The notes under the pieces: model-generated | What the model saw: the letters and a program-made list of their open reading frames with translations, nothing else | What the model was told of the DNA's origin: nothing | The model's database searches: none | Position numbers and translations under genes: made by a program | Shown: positions 48,149 through 58,814 of the stretch, one piece after another | Position numbering within the stretch: position 1 is the first letter of the stretch | Layout: each line of letters begins with the position of its first letter | DNA from: Paramarasmius palmivorus | Taxonomy: Eukaryota > Basidiomycota > Agaricomycetes > Agaricales > Marasmiaceae | Reading direction: 5' to 3' | Length of the DNA: 64,000 nt | Assembly: GCA_037176845.1 (NCBI GenBank) | Contig: JAYKXP010000004.1 | Span: 1,116,001 to 1,180,000 of the forward strand

Positions 48149-49603
48149 TTAGTATTCACGAGAGAATCGCCTGTTGTTGCGCTGTGCGAGGTCCAAGGTT
48201 AGTGGGTGCTGAAACGAAGGATACAATCAACTTACCCCACGTCCACCAAAGCGGCCGCCAAATCGACCGCCGTTGTTGTTGTTGTTGTTCTGACCGTTGT
48301 TCTGGCCGTTGTTGTTGTTCTGGCCATTGTTCTGGCCGTTGTTCTGACCATTGTTCTGACCGTTGTTCTGACCATTGTTCTGACCATTGTTTTGACCGTT
48401 GTTCTGGCCGTTGTTCTGGCCGTTGTTCTGACCATTGTTCTGGCCAGCATTACCCGCATTGCCAACAGTGAACTACACGCGGTATTAGCAAAACGACATC
48501 GCTAGGAACAAGAACGTACTCACGTATGAACAGTCATCCAAAGCACCATGTTGGGCGATGGGCACAATGGCAGGTTGATGGTTGGCCGCGGCGTTGATAG
48601 AGCAGACTCGGTAAGCACCCTCAGGTAATCCGTTATCGACGTCAGCAGTAAGTTGGCCGTTTGCAGCAGCAGCGTTCAAACCCTGCGAATTACATGTGGT
48701 CAGCATCCGCTTGGAAACAAACCTTGTCGTCAAGACACCACTCACCTTGAAGAATGCGAATTTCTTGGGGTCAGTGGGGGTGGTCTGCGTCAAACTATCC
48801 AACTGCTCGACGACAACGTGAGAGTGACCGATGATTTGGCCCTGACCATTCAGCTGTTGAGGAGCAGCAAAGTAGTTCTCCTGCGCGTTAACGAAAGCAC
48901 CGGTCTCCATGCCCCTGATAGCCATGACGAGGGTGAACTTTTGGTTCGCCGCAACGTTACCATTGTTGGGAGGGTTGACGAATTTGGAAGACGGCATGTT
49001 ATCGACAGAAGGGATGAGACCAATGGGAGCAGGGTTACATGAGCCGGTCGTGATCTGCTTGCCGTCTGAAGGGATAGGTTTAGGCATAGACCTCATTCAT
49101 CAAATATAAGGGAACTTACTGGTGATAGGGCTGTTGGGCGAAGTCAAACAAAAGTTGATAAAGTTGTTCGACGATGTGAGCGACGCGACCTGACCTGGAA
49201 AGCGCAAATATCAGGCATGCACTTTTTGGCAGACGATTTGAGACGACATACCAGCTTCCGGTGTAGACTGTCCGTTGTTCTGGAATCCTTGAGCAATAAC
49301 GGCAGGATCAAGGGCTGTAGAATCGACATAAATAGGTGTGGGAAATCCAGAGAAGAGGTACGCACTGAGGGAAGTCTGAGGGTCACCATTGTTGCCGTTG
49401 TTCTGACCGTTGTTACCGTTGTTCTGACCGTTATTGCCGTTATTCTGACCATTGTTCTGGCCGTTGTTCTGACCATTGTTCTGACCGTTATTCTGCCCGT
49501 TGTTGTTGCCACCACCGTTTCTTTGTTGACGAGCCTCAATCGATGAGGCTGTCACTTGAGAGATGATGGGGAGAACGGCCAACAAAGCAAGAGTGAACTT
49601 CAT
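48149..49603 (-). CDS. Secreted protein with two Gln-Asn-Gly repeat arms around a conserved core
   Basis: Start ATG 49603-49601. MKFTLALLAVLPIISQVTAS is a signal peptide. The mature N-terminus is a run of NNGQ/NNG repeats (about residues 30-73). A conserved core follows, with FPTPIYVDSTALDPAVIAQG, QVASLTSSNNFINFCLTS, GLIPSVDNMPSSKFVNPPNN, FTLVMAIRGMETGAFVNAQE, NYFAAPQQLNGQGQIIGHSH, VVVEQLDSL and AYRVCSINAAANHQPAIVPI. I recall close relatives as conserved basidiomycete secreted proteins of unknown function, some mislabelled as ribosomal protein S17. After the core come about ten uninterrupted QNNG units, longer Asn runs and a GGRFGGRFGGRG tail, ending RRFSREY with TAA 48149-48151. Four introns interrupt the core and tail. 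The repeat arms are unusual; function is unknown, probably cell surface or extracellular. Confidence 0.85.
48268..48455 (-). repeat. 12-base tandem repeat encoding QNNG
   Basis: About ten to twelve degenerate copies of a CAGAACAAYGGY unit read on the minus strand, all in frame, so the array encodes repeated QNNG. Third-position changes (C or T) between copies show that the repeat is not very recent throughout. Confidence 0.85.
49385..49515 (-). repeat. In-frame 9/12-base tandem repeat encoding NNGQ/NNG
   Basis: The N-terminal arm of the same gene holds about five QNNG units and three NNGQNNG-type units, in frame on the minus strand. It is similar in sequence to the C-terminal array of the gene. 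Confidence 0.8.
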
Positions 49604-51344
49604 ATTGAAAATGCCTCAAAGAGTAGAGTTTTGCGTTGAAAGAATGTGTACTAAAAGGGTCTTAATGTCAGAACAAGCGAAACCAAGCGATAAGAAACAT
49701 CAAACTGACCGAAAGTGAAAGTAAATGGCACCAGGCAGCACGACTTGCGGCTGCGAACGAAGAAAGACTTGGGATGAAAAAAAAAAGTTGAAGGAGGTGA
49801 TGGGAAGGGAAAGGGTGGAATGGGAACCTGCGATTGGACAGGTCCCCTACTTTATATATCCTGGCTTTCGATCACGACTGGTGGAGCAAACAGTCGGACG
49901 CATCGGTCAATCCCGTTGTTAGGGCAACTTTACAATTTTATTACATGCCAAATCACAACCACAATGTGCTTCTCTGCAAAAGGTCTCCAAAATAGCTGCT
50001 CTGATGAGTTTTTTCTGCAGCTTCATCTCTCTTTCCGTCGTCCTCAACCTTCAACCTTCAAGCTCGACTTTATGCCGAACTCGGCTGGACCGGAAGTCAG
50101 TGACAAGCGTCTGGTAGCGATTCCCCTGTCGTTGAGGCATATTTACTTGCAATGATGAGATCTCCCAACATCACAAAATCAATTGATTTCAACTCAGGCC
50201 TCCCGAAGACCCCTTGACAAAAAGCTATTCTTGTCCTATGTGCTAGGAGAAAGACAAACTAATCAATCCTGACCTGGCGAGCGGGTTGTGTGCGGGCTAA
50301 GTTTAGCACAAAAGCCTCACAAGGCTGTCAGGGCAGCACGTAGAGGTATCTGATCGAAGTCTGGACGTCCTACTTACATGTTTGTTGCCGAGCTCTGGGG
50401 ACCAGGTTGATGGGAACCAACTGGAACCAACCATGTTGCAGACCAATCACGCACGCCAAGGGCGTCAGAGTCCGTACCCTTGATTGAACTCAAGCGACCC
50501 TTGGTAAAAAAAAAAATGCCTATCGCGAGCCTTGCAGAACGTTCGTGATGGATGAGTACTTCAGTCTACTACAGTCCTCCCAGTGTTCTGGTATTTACCC
50601 AGCAATTCCGTCGATGAGCCTGAGGTTTTTGGGCCTGTCGTAAGTTATTTTGATTCGAAATCGAGAGAAGAGGCACATGATGTCACGCCTACTGTTTACT
50701 CAGCTATTGAGTCCATTGCTAGGGGACCCAAAGAGTTGGAATCGCAAGGACGACAGACGCGTGCAAATTGGAATGTTTGTGACGGGTAGTGATAAGTATA
50801 CCGTGGTAACCGGAAGAAGAGGTGGGAGAGAATGCTCAAGGTGTTGAGCCTTCACATACAAAAACTGTCGCCTGGGAAGTCGCAATGCAAATAAAAAGCG
50901 GGTATCGACACCCTTAGCCTAGAGATGCCGCCGTGATGTATTGCAAGCAGCATGTTCGGCAGAAACCGCTCGCAGAACCTGTATCAGTGCATGTGCGTCG
51001 TAGGTTAACATACTCCGGTGGCATATCCTCGACGGGGCATGTATGTCCGATGATCCTAGGACTATGTGTCTGCGGGTCAAAGACGAAGGAGCATACCGCT
51101 TGATGGGGTTGAGAAATCTTCCTTCGAGTGTGAACACAAAGGTGAGTGCATTCGGCAATGTAATTGTACAGAGGTGAAATCCTAATAGGAATGTTAAACA
51201 CGCGTCGGTCTAACCAAGGGAACGAGCGCGGAATTGATGAGGGGTCACCAACGTAGGAGGAAATGACACAACAAGCACCATATCTTGAATGAATTATAAG
51301 TGCAATTCAAAGATCAATGCACGGTCTGCTCACCATGTCGAATG
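49604..51344. other. Long intergenic region
   Basis: About 1.7 kb. The first 300 bases are the promoter and leader of the QNNG gene. The rest holds only short frames. A minus-strand 95-codon frame at 50914-51201 contains several cysteines but has no start context or family match. Nothing else recognised. Confidence 0.45.
49833..49858 (-). promoter_or_regulatory. TATA box and neighbouring motifs upstream of the QNNG gene
   Basis: On the minus strand, TATATAAA (49858-49851) is followed by AGGGG (49848-49844), a stress-element-like motif, and CCAAT (49837-49833). They lie about 230-255 bases upstream of the ATG at 49603. The arrangement suggests a strong inducible promoter, but this is inference. 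Confidence 0.35.
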
Positions 51345-52009
51345 TCACCGAATCATCCGATCCCTTCTTGCTCTGTTATTCTCCACGGTACACATAAACG
51401 CTGCCAGTGTATCGACTTCTTCCCTGCCACTGATAGAGGTGGTTTCATGAAAATGTCTGTGACATATTTCTGCCAAAACTTTGTTGAGCTCCGCTACATC
51501 TGCAAGAATAGGAGCGCGTGTTGGCATTGGGTCATCCAAGAGTCGCGAACTCCGTCTGCGTTCTGGTTCCTTGGTCAAGTCACGTTTAGGTCGATTGGCT
51601 GGTGTGACTTGGGTTATAGGAGGAGATGGTTGATGGGAATAAGCTCTAGGATCGAGAAGAGAAAGAGGTATAGGAGGGTCTTCGGCAGTGATTGGTAGAG
51701 GACGGATCGGTGGGATGAGGTCGTATAGGGTGAGATACTTGTAAACGAAGGATAACGGGAGACTGTTAAAATCAACCTGTGCTTTTCATCAATAATTTTT
51801 TGACGGAAAAGCTGTTCGAAACGTACATAGGATAACCTCGTCTCTGATTCCAAAGGTGCAGCTATTGGCTCGACTCGTTTGCGCTTGAGCCTGTGTTCGC
51901 CGGTTGAAGCACTGCCTGGATTCCCAATGTAGGAAGCGTCATCATGTACTCTTTTTCGTGGATTTGCACGAGAACGAGCACTTTGCGAGGATTGCGGAGC
52001 GGAGGACAT
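51345..52009 (-). CDS. SAP30-like, Sin3-binding subunit of a histone deacetylase complex
   Basis: About 205 residues in two exons split by a 50-base intron (GTACGT to AGCACAG, about 51778-51827), from ATG 52009 to TGA 51345-51347. A basic, Ser/Arg-rich N-terminus (MSSAPQSSQSARSRANPRKR) contains likely nuclear localisation runs (RLKRKRVE). The domain after the intron reads YVDFNSLPLSFVYKYLTLYD and LIPPIRPLPITAEDPPIPLS. It matches the Sin3-binding domain of SAP30 proteins (short helix, L-SLP-S---KY pattern). The C-terminal part, with ILADVAELNKVLAEICHRHF, is also typical of fungal members. Such proteins tether Rpd3-type deacetylases to Sin3. The gene is divergent from chorismate synthase with 205 bases between the start codons. 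Confidence 0.78.
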
Positions 52010-52214
52010 GGTCGCAGGAAGTGGCAGAGTCTGAAACTGAATTCAGGCAGAGTAGCGCTTGGACCCAGGGCCGCGCCTCGACACGCTCCGGTCGGCCGAA
52101 CAAGGCCGTGGTTGGCCGTGGATATCCATTTCCGACTCATTTCATTCCTTTCTGGACCTTTAAAAAGCTCGACTATTCCGGAGCAGTAAAAAAAACACCC
52201 ATCCTCACCGCACC
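52010..52214. promoter_or_regulatory. Short shared promoter of the SAP30-like and chorismate synthase genes
   Basis: Only 205 bases separate two ATG codons pointing away from each other, so both core promoters must lie here. No TATA box is evident. Confidence 0.55.
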
Positions 52215-53617
52215 ATGTCCACATACGGGAACCTTTTTCGCGTCACAACTTATGGGGAGAGTCATTGTGCATCGGTTGGTGCAATCATCGATGGTTGTCC
52301 ACCTGTAAGTGTAATGAGACTACTGCTTGTCGCCAAACCTATAACTTTTTTTTGAATGACAGGGGCTGAATCTCTCTCCAGAGGATATCCAAGTACAGTT
52401 GAATAGAAGGAGACCCGGTCAAAGCAATCTCACTACTCCCGTGTGTCTCCTTGATCTAGAGATCTCAACTTGTACTGACCTATCGGATTTTTCGCAGAGA
52501 AATGAAAAGGATCAGGTCCACTTGCAATCCGGTATTGAACAGGGTGTCACCCTCGGAACACCTATCGGTCTCCTCGTTAAAAACGAGGATCAACGCCCCC
52601 ACGACTACAGTGAAACAGACTTGTATCCACGGCCGAGCCATGCCGACTACACATACTTGGAAAAGTACGGCATCAAAGCTAGCAGCGGAGGAGGAAGGAG
52701 CAGCGCCAGAGAAACCATCGGTCGTGTTGCAGCTGGTGCCATCGCTGAGAAATATCTAAAACTTGCCTACGGAATCGAAATTGTGGCCTTTGTCTCCTCT
52801 GTCGGCAAAGTTCATCTCCCTTCAACAGTTGCTCCTCCATCCCTGATTCCCGACGAGAACGCCGACAGCGATGAAGCGCACGATGCTCTTTCTGAAGAGT
52901 TCCGTAATCTACTCCACACGATTACAAGGGAACAGGTCGATTCCCATATAACAAGGTGTCCTCATCCTGAAACGGCAGAAAGAATGACCAAGGTACGCCC
53001 AGTAGATCATTCCATGTTTGCTTTCAATCTCCTGAGTGGCGGCCTTTTCTTTGTAGCGTATTCTTCGAGCCAAAGAAGCTCAAGATTCCATCGGAGGCAC
53101 GATTACTTGTGTCATTCGTAACGTCCCCGCTGGCCTCGGCGAGCCCGTTTTCGACAAGTTTGAGGCCACCCTGGGACACGCAATGCTGTCAATACCCGCC
53201 ACGAAAGCCTTTGAGATTGGTTCTGGGTTCAAGGGAACCGAAGTCCCTGGAAGCAAGCACAATGATCCCTTTGTGAAACGCGCTGACGGCCGACTCGGAA
53301 CCAAGACGAATTGGAGTGGCGGTGTGCAGGGTGGTATCACGAACGGAGAGGATATTTACTTTAGGATTGGTTTCAAATCTCCTGCGACCATCTCGCAACC
53401 CCAAGAGACCGCACAATATGATGGGACTCCGGGATCCTTGGCTGCCAGAGGACGACATGACCCTTGCGTTGTTCCGCGAGCAGTTCCAATTGTCGAGGCA
53501 ATGGCAGCCATCGTTTTGATGGACCAATTGTTGATCCAAAACTCTAGGAAGACGGCGGCACAGTTGTTACCTCCCATCACAACTCTGCCACCTACCATGG
53601 TTATGCCTCCGAAGTGA
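52215..53617 (+). CDS. ARO2: Chorismate synthase
   Basis: Last enzyme of the shikimate pathway, turning 5-enolpyruvylshikimate 3-phosphate into chorismate with reduced FMN, in the cytosol. ATG 52215 opens [20 protein letters not shown], the family N-terminus. Signatures are [60 protein letters not shown], the second signature [20 protein letters not shown] and, near the end, [20 protein letters not shown]. About 405 residues; the monofunctional fungal enzymes also supply their own flavin reduction. Three introns, near 52303-52361, 52441-52498 and 52994-53055, each keep the frame. The stop is TGA at 53615-53617. No missing residue was noticed. Confidence 0.97.
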
Positions 53618-53781
53618 GAATATGTGGAGCAGAAGATGTATAGAAGCGGTTCAATCTTTACTCGGTTGATTTCCGTGTGTATATATTGCTATGTAGTACA
53701 TTGAATAGAATAGTGCAAGACAGCAATAGGACGCAATAAGTTACCCATAGACACAACAGTGGTATCCGTATACAACAAATG

Positions 53782-54579
53782 TTAATCATCATCAAAGACC
53801 GCGTCGCCGAGGCACCAGCAACACAGTATGGGCTCCAATTGCCACCACCACCACTGTTGTACTGGTGATTAGAACAGCGATTCATCAAATGAGTTGACAC
53901 TCACATGTCTGTTCATTAACCGTCCCGGCCACTTTCCAAACATCCGGTCAATCTCTCTGTTTAATAGGATCTCATAGTCCGAGTCTTGGTCGTATACACG
54001 TCTCTGTAAGAGATGCTGATGTCTCAATAGCGGCGTCCGCTCGTCATCGCCCATACGGCTGTTCGCCTTGGGGTCATTGGGGTCAAACATTCTTTTAGTT
54101 CTATGTTGAGATGCGAACAAGGAGACTCGTTGGCCTAATGGTCCCCATTTAGACGGAACTGCCTCGTTTTCACGGAAGCGAAGAGGTGCAGATATCGAGG
54201 ATGAGATGGAGGATGATCGTGTGGATGTTGCTGAGACTGGTGGGCTGTTTAGGATGGCATGTTCCTGTTGTAGTTGGGATAAGACGCTGTGAGCGTTACT
54301 TCCGGAGATGGTCGATTTTGGGGTAATAGGTGAGCTTGTTAAGCTAGAGGTTCTTTTACTCCTGTTGAGCCCTGAAGTTATGCGGACGCGAGGAAGGAAA
54401 CGTATGGAACCTCGGTTCAAGTTGACCGGGCACTCTGATGCATTGACTCCTTCTGTAGTGGATGGGAATGCTATGGGTTGAGATGAAGATGGGTTATCTG
54501 GGTCTGCTTTTGAAGGCGATAGCGATCCATTTTCTGATTCCTGCACCGGATCTTGAAGTAGACGAGGAACCGTCAACAT
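53782..54579 (-). CDS. Unknown Ser-rich protein with a Trp/Cys-rich end
   Basis: Not recognised. The first exon, from ATG 54579 to 53905, codes 225 residues. It begins MLTVPRLLQDPVQESENGSL, is rich in Ser, Pro and Asn, and then has a more conserved-looking part (RFRENEAVPSKWGPLGQRVS, RTKRMFDPNDPKANSRMGDD, ERTPLLRHQHLLQRRVYDQD). The ERTPLL motif resembles an acidic dileucine sorting signal. A 51-base intron (53904-53854) then leads to a short end, WWWWQLEPILCCWCLGDAVF followed by three Asp and TAA. A nearer acceptor gives a longer, less convincing end to 53658. The clustered Trp and Cys could anchor it to a membrane by acylation. This is inference only. Confidence 0.55.
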
Positions 54580-55077
54580 GTCGCAAAGAGACGAAGAGCG
54601 CTTTGAATACCTTTGCAGGAACACTTCAGATTATTTCCTGGCATTTTTGGACAATTTCCTGTTATCGAATATCGTCTGTGGACTTCACCGACGAGAAAGA
54701 CAATCAACTGCGAGGCCAAAGTTCAAGCACACGAGCAACGCACTCTCTGACCCAAAGACATGGACACAAGCGTCATCATCACCAAGCGAATCTGAATTTG
54801 CAAAATCTTGTTCCTGGCCGGGGTTATGGGGAAACTCGACCCTTGCGCCTCCTTGCGAGTTTCCCTGAGCCTCTACTACACCGTTCTGCAGGTTAAACGT
54901 AGCCACCTGCATATAGGGACAAAGGTGGTCGATGGTGGGAGGAGTTTAGGGAGATTTGGGTCAGGTGGTTCTACCTTAACTACTCGCGCCAGAATGTAGG
55001 TCTTTATTTGAGTTCAAGCTGCCACGATGTTCGGGGATCACCATTCATTACGTCGACATCAGAGTTCTACATCGGTT
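54580..55077. other. Intergenic region
   Basis: Spacer between the unknown Ser-rich gene and the 3' end of the CofD-like gene, both on the minus strand. A 75-codon minus frame at 54685-54912 cannot be joined to its neighbours. Nothing recognised. Confidence 0.45.
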
Positions 55078-57017
55078 CTACAACTGGCGAGACAATATTT
55101 CATCCATAGCTTGCTTTACACAAGAAACGTTGAACTTGGGTGGATCCGAATCGTCGTCTGCCTCGACTTCTGTGCACCGTACTCCCAACACTGTGAGCCT
55201 TTTCACGTCGACGGGTACCCTTGTGCCTTTGAGGTACACGAGATCTGTCACGAAGGCTGATATGGGGTACTGCGTGTTAACAGTACCAATTCCATATACC
55301 TGGGGTTGGTAGCAGTCATTCAAGGTCCGGGTAATGGCTCTGTAGGCGGAATTAGGCTTTTGAAGGACTGAGGAGAGAGAGGCATTGTTATACGTACTGC
55401 ACATAATCAACTGCAGTGTACCCATCGGTCTCCCGGTCATTCTCCGAATTTACTGGAGTTAGATTTAGCAAACGGAGGGATAATGGGGAAGGAAACGGTC
55501 AACAGACATAGAAGAACTTTTGCACGCAGGGACCGGGACCGCGCAATAGCTGGTCCCACGCCTCTAAGTGCTAAACATGGAATGATGCTGCAGAGGATTT
55601 AGCAGATTAAAGGGCTGATACTAAGCGGAACTTACCTAGTCCACAATGACCCGCAGGAGTAGACGAAAACATCGCTACTGCCGATGCTTGAGATAAACTC
55701 GGGATTTGGAGATGGGTGGATCTCCATTCCATACGCATTTATATACAGTAGTCCTTTAAGGAGCTCAGTTTGAACAGATGATAAGCAACGAAAGGACCTA
55801 CGAGAAATGCGGGAAGTCAGATGTTCAAATTGTCCTTTGCTGCCGTGTTCAAACATGACATTCTGTTGCCGTTGGCTTATGACGCCGTCGATTGGTGACC
55901 ATTCTTCGACAACATTAGTAGTGGGCGAAGATTGCCTTGCTACTGGATGAGATATTTCGCACTAGCACCAAAAGGTCAAATACAAGGTTGCAGAGAGATT
56001 CCATCGGTATTACCTGTCCTACAAGCTTCTCTCCATTTTCCTGCCCGCCGATGGCTATCAGACGACAAGGATAAATCGAGTTAAGCTTTTGTACTCACCA
56101 GCTCAGCCGCAATCGTCACCGTATGGTTAGTGACAATTACCGGTAAGATGTTGGCACCGCTGTTGGTAATGGAAGAGAACAAGAAGATGGCAGATGGTAA
56201 GGAACGGAAAAATCCTTGAGCGGCAGCCAGAAAGTAGTTTCCGATACTAGATATATGGTGTTAGTGAAGGTAAATGTAACCGCATTCATTTCATCCTTAC
56301 CTGCCGTTTAAGAATGTAAAATTCTTGTGAGCGCGTTTAAGCAGTTCACTCTCAAAGTAGACGAGGAAGCCTTGATTAACGTGAGAAGAAGCATACTCGA
56401 GAACCCGAGAGTACTTGCCTCGAATAGTTTCTTTACGGTCAGTAGGTATACCGTGCCAGAGGTGACTCTTTCCCTCAACGATATCTCTCCACTCTTCACG
56501 TGCTTGACGTTCAGAGTAATGGACCGGTAACCGATAAGCAAGTAACGTTCTAATCGCGTCTAGTGGAGACGACGGAGGTGCTGGGGGTATAAGTCGGATG
56601 AGGCGGGATCGAATGTCACCTAGGAGATAAGGAATCAGCAGAACGCTTTAGCAGGTGTTGAGTTCCAGGATACAAACCAATAGATGGGCCTCCGAGCACA
56701 CGTATGATTTCCGAGGACGAGCCTCCGTCATCTGAAACCGGTAGAATGAAAAAGGCATTCGAGAACGCGGTGCAGATTGCGTTCCCGCCGGTACCGCCTG
56801 AGACGACAACAAAAGACGCGTTGGAACTGTTGATGCCGGTAGTAGCTGGCTTGGGTTTAGTTTGAGGGGCATTGATGTTTGCATCCGGTAGAATACGGAT
56901 ATTGGGCTTTAAGATTGCAGGATCAGAGGTCGAGTTTGAGATTGGGAGATCGAACACGGAGGATGTTGGGCTGCCATGGGGGTCTTGTTTAACTTGTAAG
57001 GTGGCGGAGGTAGTCAT
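55078..57017 (-). CDS. CofD/UPF0052 (YvcK-like) family protein
   Basis: About 470 residues in at least seven exons, from ATG 57017 (MTTSATLQVKQDPHGSPTSS) to TAG 55078-55080. The N-terminal glycine-rich loop VVVSGGTGGNAICTAF, followed by FILPVSDDGGSSSEIIRVLG and GGPSIGDIRSRLIRLIPP, is the hallmark of the CofD/YvcK superfamily. Further parts that fit are HKNFTFLNGSIGNYFLAAAQ, SITNSGANILPVIVTNHTVT, YINAYGMEIHPSPNPEFISS, SDVFVYSCGSLWTSILPCLA and RGVGPAIARS. Archaeal CofD makes coenzyme F420, and bacterial YvcK binds UDP-sugars and controls cell-wall growth. The fungal members have no known function, and fungi are not known to make F420. A further C-terminal region of about 150 residues (VNTQYPISAFVTDLVYLKGT) is shared by fungal members. 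Confidence 0.88.
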
Positions 57018-57399
57018 GTCAGAAGGGTATACTGTATCAAATCTGGAGAAACAGCATCGGTCGACTATAAGTATTCAGGTATGTGAGAACTCGATTCGTG
57101 TACCAAGTCGTGTCTTTGACGTGGAGAATTGTCGGGAAAACTCTCGTGATAGGAATCTAGGATATGTGCACAGAAACTTGCTCGAAAAGTGCTTCTGGTT
57201 GTGTATAAACTATGTCAGCACTTCCCAGCCTTATTTGAAGACTTGGGATGGACGAGGAAGGAGAGGAACTGGATAACGCTGCGGTACCCTGGTGAACGTT
57301 TGGTTTGAAGGGGATTCATGTCTTTCTGCAACTTTCTGCCCTAATCAAGGTGAAACTTGTCACAAATTACCTGTTTAGGCACCACCTCAGCGCCCAATA
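57018..57399. promoter_or_regulatory. Shared promoter of the CofD-like and DUF7704-like genes
   Basis: 382 bases between two divergent start codons. No clear motif was picked out, but both promoters must lie here. Confidence 0.45.
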
Positions 57400-58217
57400 A
57401 TGACGATCATGACACGCTTCCCATCTCTATTCTCGCCAACCATGTCGGATTTTCCAGCCTTGACTGGTTTCTACAAATTCCTGTTTCTATACTTTGAGCC
57501 CGGTTAGCATTACGTCCAGCCTCAATGGAAAATGCAAATGACACCTTGCAGCTTCGACGATAATCACTGGCTTGATTATCCTTTTCTATCCCGGTGCCAG
57601 CTGGTTCCATCACCAGCTTGTTCCTAGCTCGTCTGAGCCTTTACCTCCTGGGTTCCTGGATGACAAGACGAACATGGCAGTTTGGCAGTTGGGGAATTGT
57701 GGGTTTGGGCTGGACATGTTCATGAAGCTTGATCAACTTCCTTGCAGGTTACTTCTTGTTGGGATTGATTTCGTCATTTGGATTTAGAGGAATAAGGGAT
57801 GCTTTACGCCGGGACCATGTTGCTCAAGAAAGGATTGTCGGGGCTATGTTGATACCTTTAGCAATTGCGGATGTGAGTTGCATTTATGCTTAGAGCACCG
57901 AGACTGATGCATATTGATGTAGTTCACACAGTGCGTCTTTGTGTTTTGAATGATCGCTTGCTAGAGCTATACACATCACGCAGTATTGCCTCAACAGTCG
58001 TAGGGCTTCCTCAGGAACTGCGTTTGAACTTTGCAGCATGGAATGCTACAACGCACGGGAATATCACTTTTACCATATTCTTGTTTGCTTCTCGGTAGGT
58101 GCCGTTCTAGCATGTCACTCGAACAACTTCTGAGTGGTTATATTTAGGATGGCTTGGTTTATGGGGATCGGAAGGCAGCGTTATTACTTTGGCCAGAGTA
58201 CCAAGAAAACAGCTTAA
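57400..58217 (+). CDS. Four-helix membrane protein, DUF7704-like
   Basis: About 165-180 residues. ATG 57400 (MTIMTRFPSLFSPTMSDFPA) or, more likely, the in-frame ATG at 57442 (MSDFPALTGFYKFLFLYFEP). Splices then give ASTIITGLIILFYPGASWFH, EPLPPGFLDDKTNMAVWQLG, NCYFLLGLISSFGFRGIRDA, ERIVGAMLIPLAIADFTHIA, VGLPQELRLNFAAWNATTHG, NITFTIFLFASRMAWFMGIG and the end YYFGQSTKKTA with TAA 58215-58217. Four membrane helices alternate with short loops. I recall this pattern (FPALTGFYK-F-FLYLEP, WNGTTHGN, GIGR-RYYFG) as a fungal integral membrane family of unknown function, DUF7704. The ADFTHI block is built from an 8-base micro-exon at 57923-57930 between introns of 50 and 53 bases. Confidence 0.8.
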
Positions 58218-58814
58218 CATCGTGTTCAAGTTATGCGCGTAGGGATCAAAAACATTCGAATTTTGCTGTTCTAGCACCACTGTCACCGGTCTTGAGCTGT
58301 ACGAAAGCTTAGAAGCCTTTTCGTCGATCGAATGTTTGCCACCGGGAAGTGCTTTGGTGGATATGCCCTCACGCGGTAGTCAAATGACAACCCGGCAACG
58401 CTTCTCTCTCGATGCCTGCCTTTCCAGTAATGATTTGGGTGGTTCTTGGGTGGACCAAAATCTAGACTTTTCTAGAGCTACAGCGTCGAATGCCCCTTAG
58501 TTGTTCGCGCGTTGAGTACGTTACTATGCTTTTGGTGATACACTACACCATGAAATTGAATTGCATTGCTCTGCCACCGTCCATTCGACTACTCATGACA
58601 TTACAGCTAAATGAAAGACGGAATGAGAAGATGTAAGATTCTGTAGTTATGTTTGTACACTAAGAGAGCCGACACGTGGATAAATTGATGGCGCTCGTCT
58701 AAAGTGGTACATTTATTCTTTTATTCTCAGAGTCACCTCAGGTCACCTCCAAGGCCCCCTCTTCGCTGCCTCGGACAGTGAGCAAGCACTGAAGCCCAGC
58801 GGCGAGCAGTGAGA
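58218..58814. other. Intergenic region
   Basis: Spacer between two + strand genes. It holds the 3' side of the DUF7704-like gene and the promoter of the large coiled-coil gene. No feature recognised. Confidence 0.5.

Noticed and set aside
48268..48455. Regular repeats that could suggest a CRISPR array
   Set aside because: The units are contiguous 12-base coding repeats without spacers, in a eukaryotic gene.
48206..48505. 99-codon + strand frame made of repeated Val-Leu-Thr-Ile units
   Set aside because: It is the antisense reading of the QNNG array. The sense strand has a signal peptide, a conserved core and matching introns.
50914..51201. 95-codon minus-strand frame with several cysteines
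   Set aside because: An equally long frame overlaps it in another phase, there is no signal peptide and no family. Probably chance.
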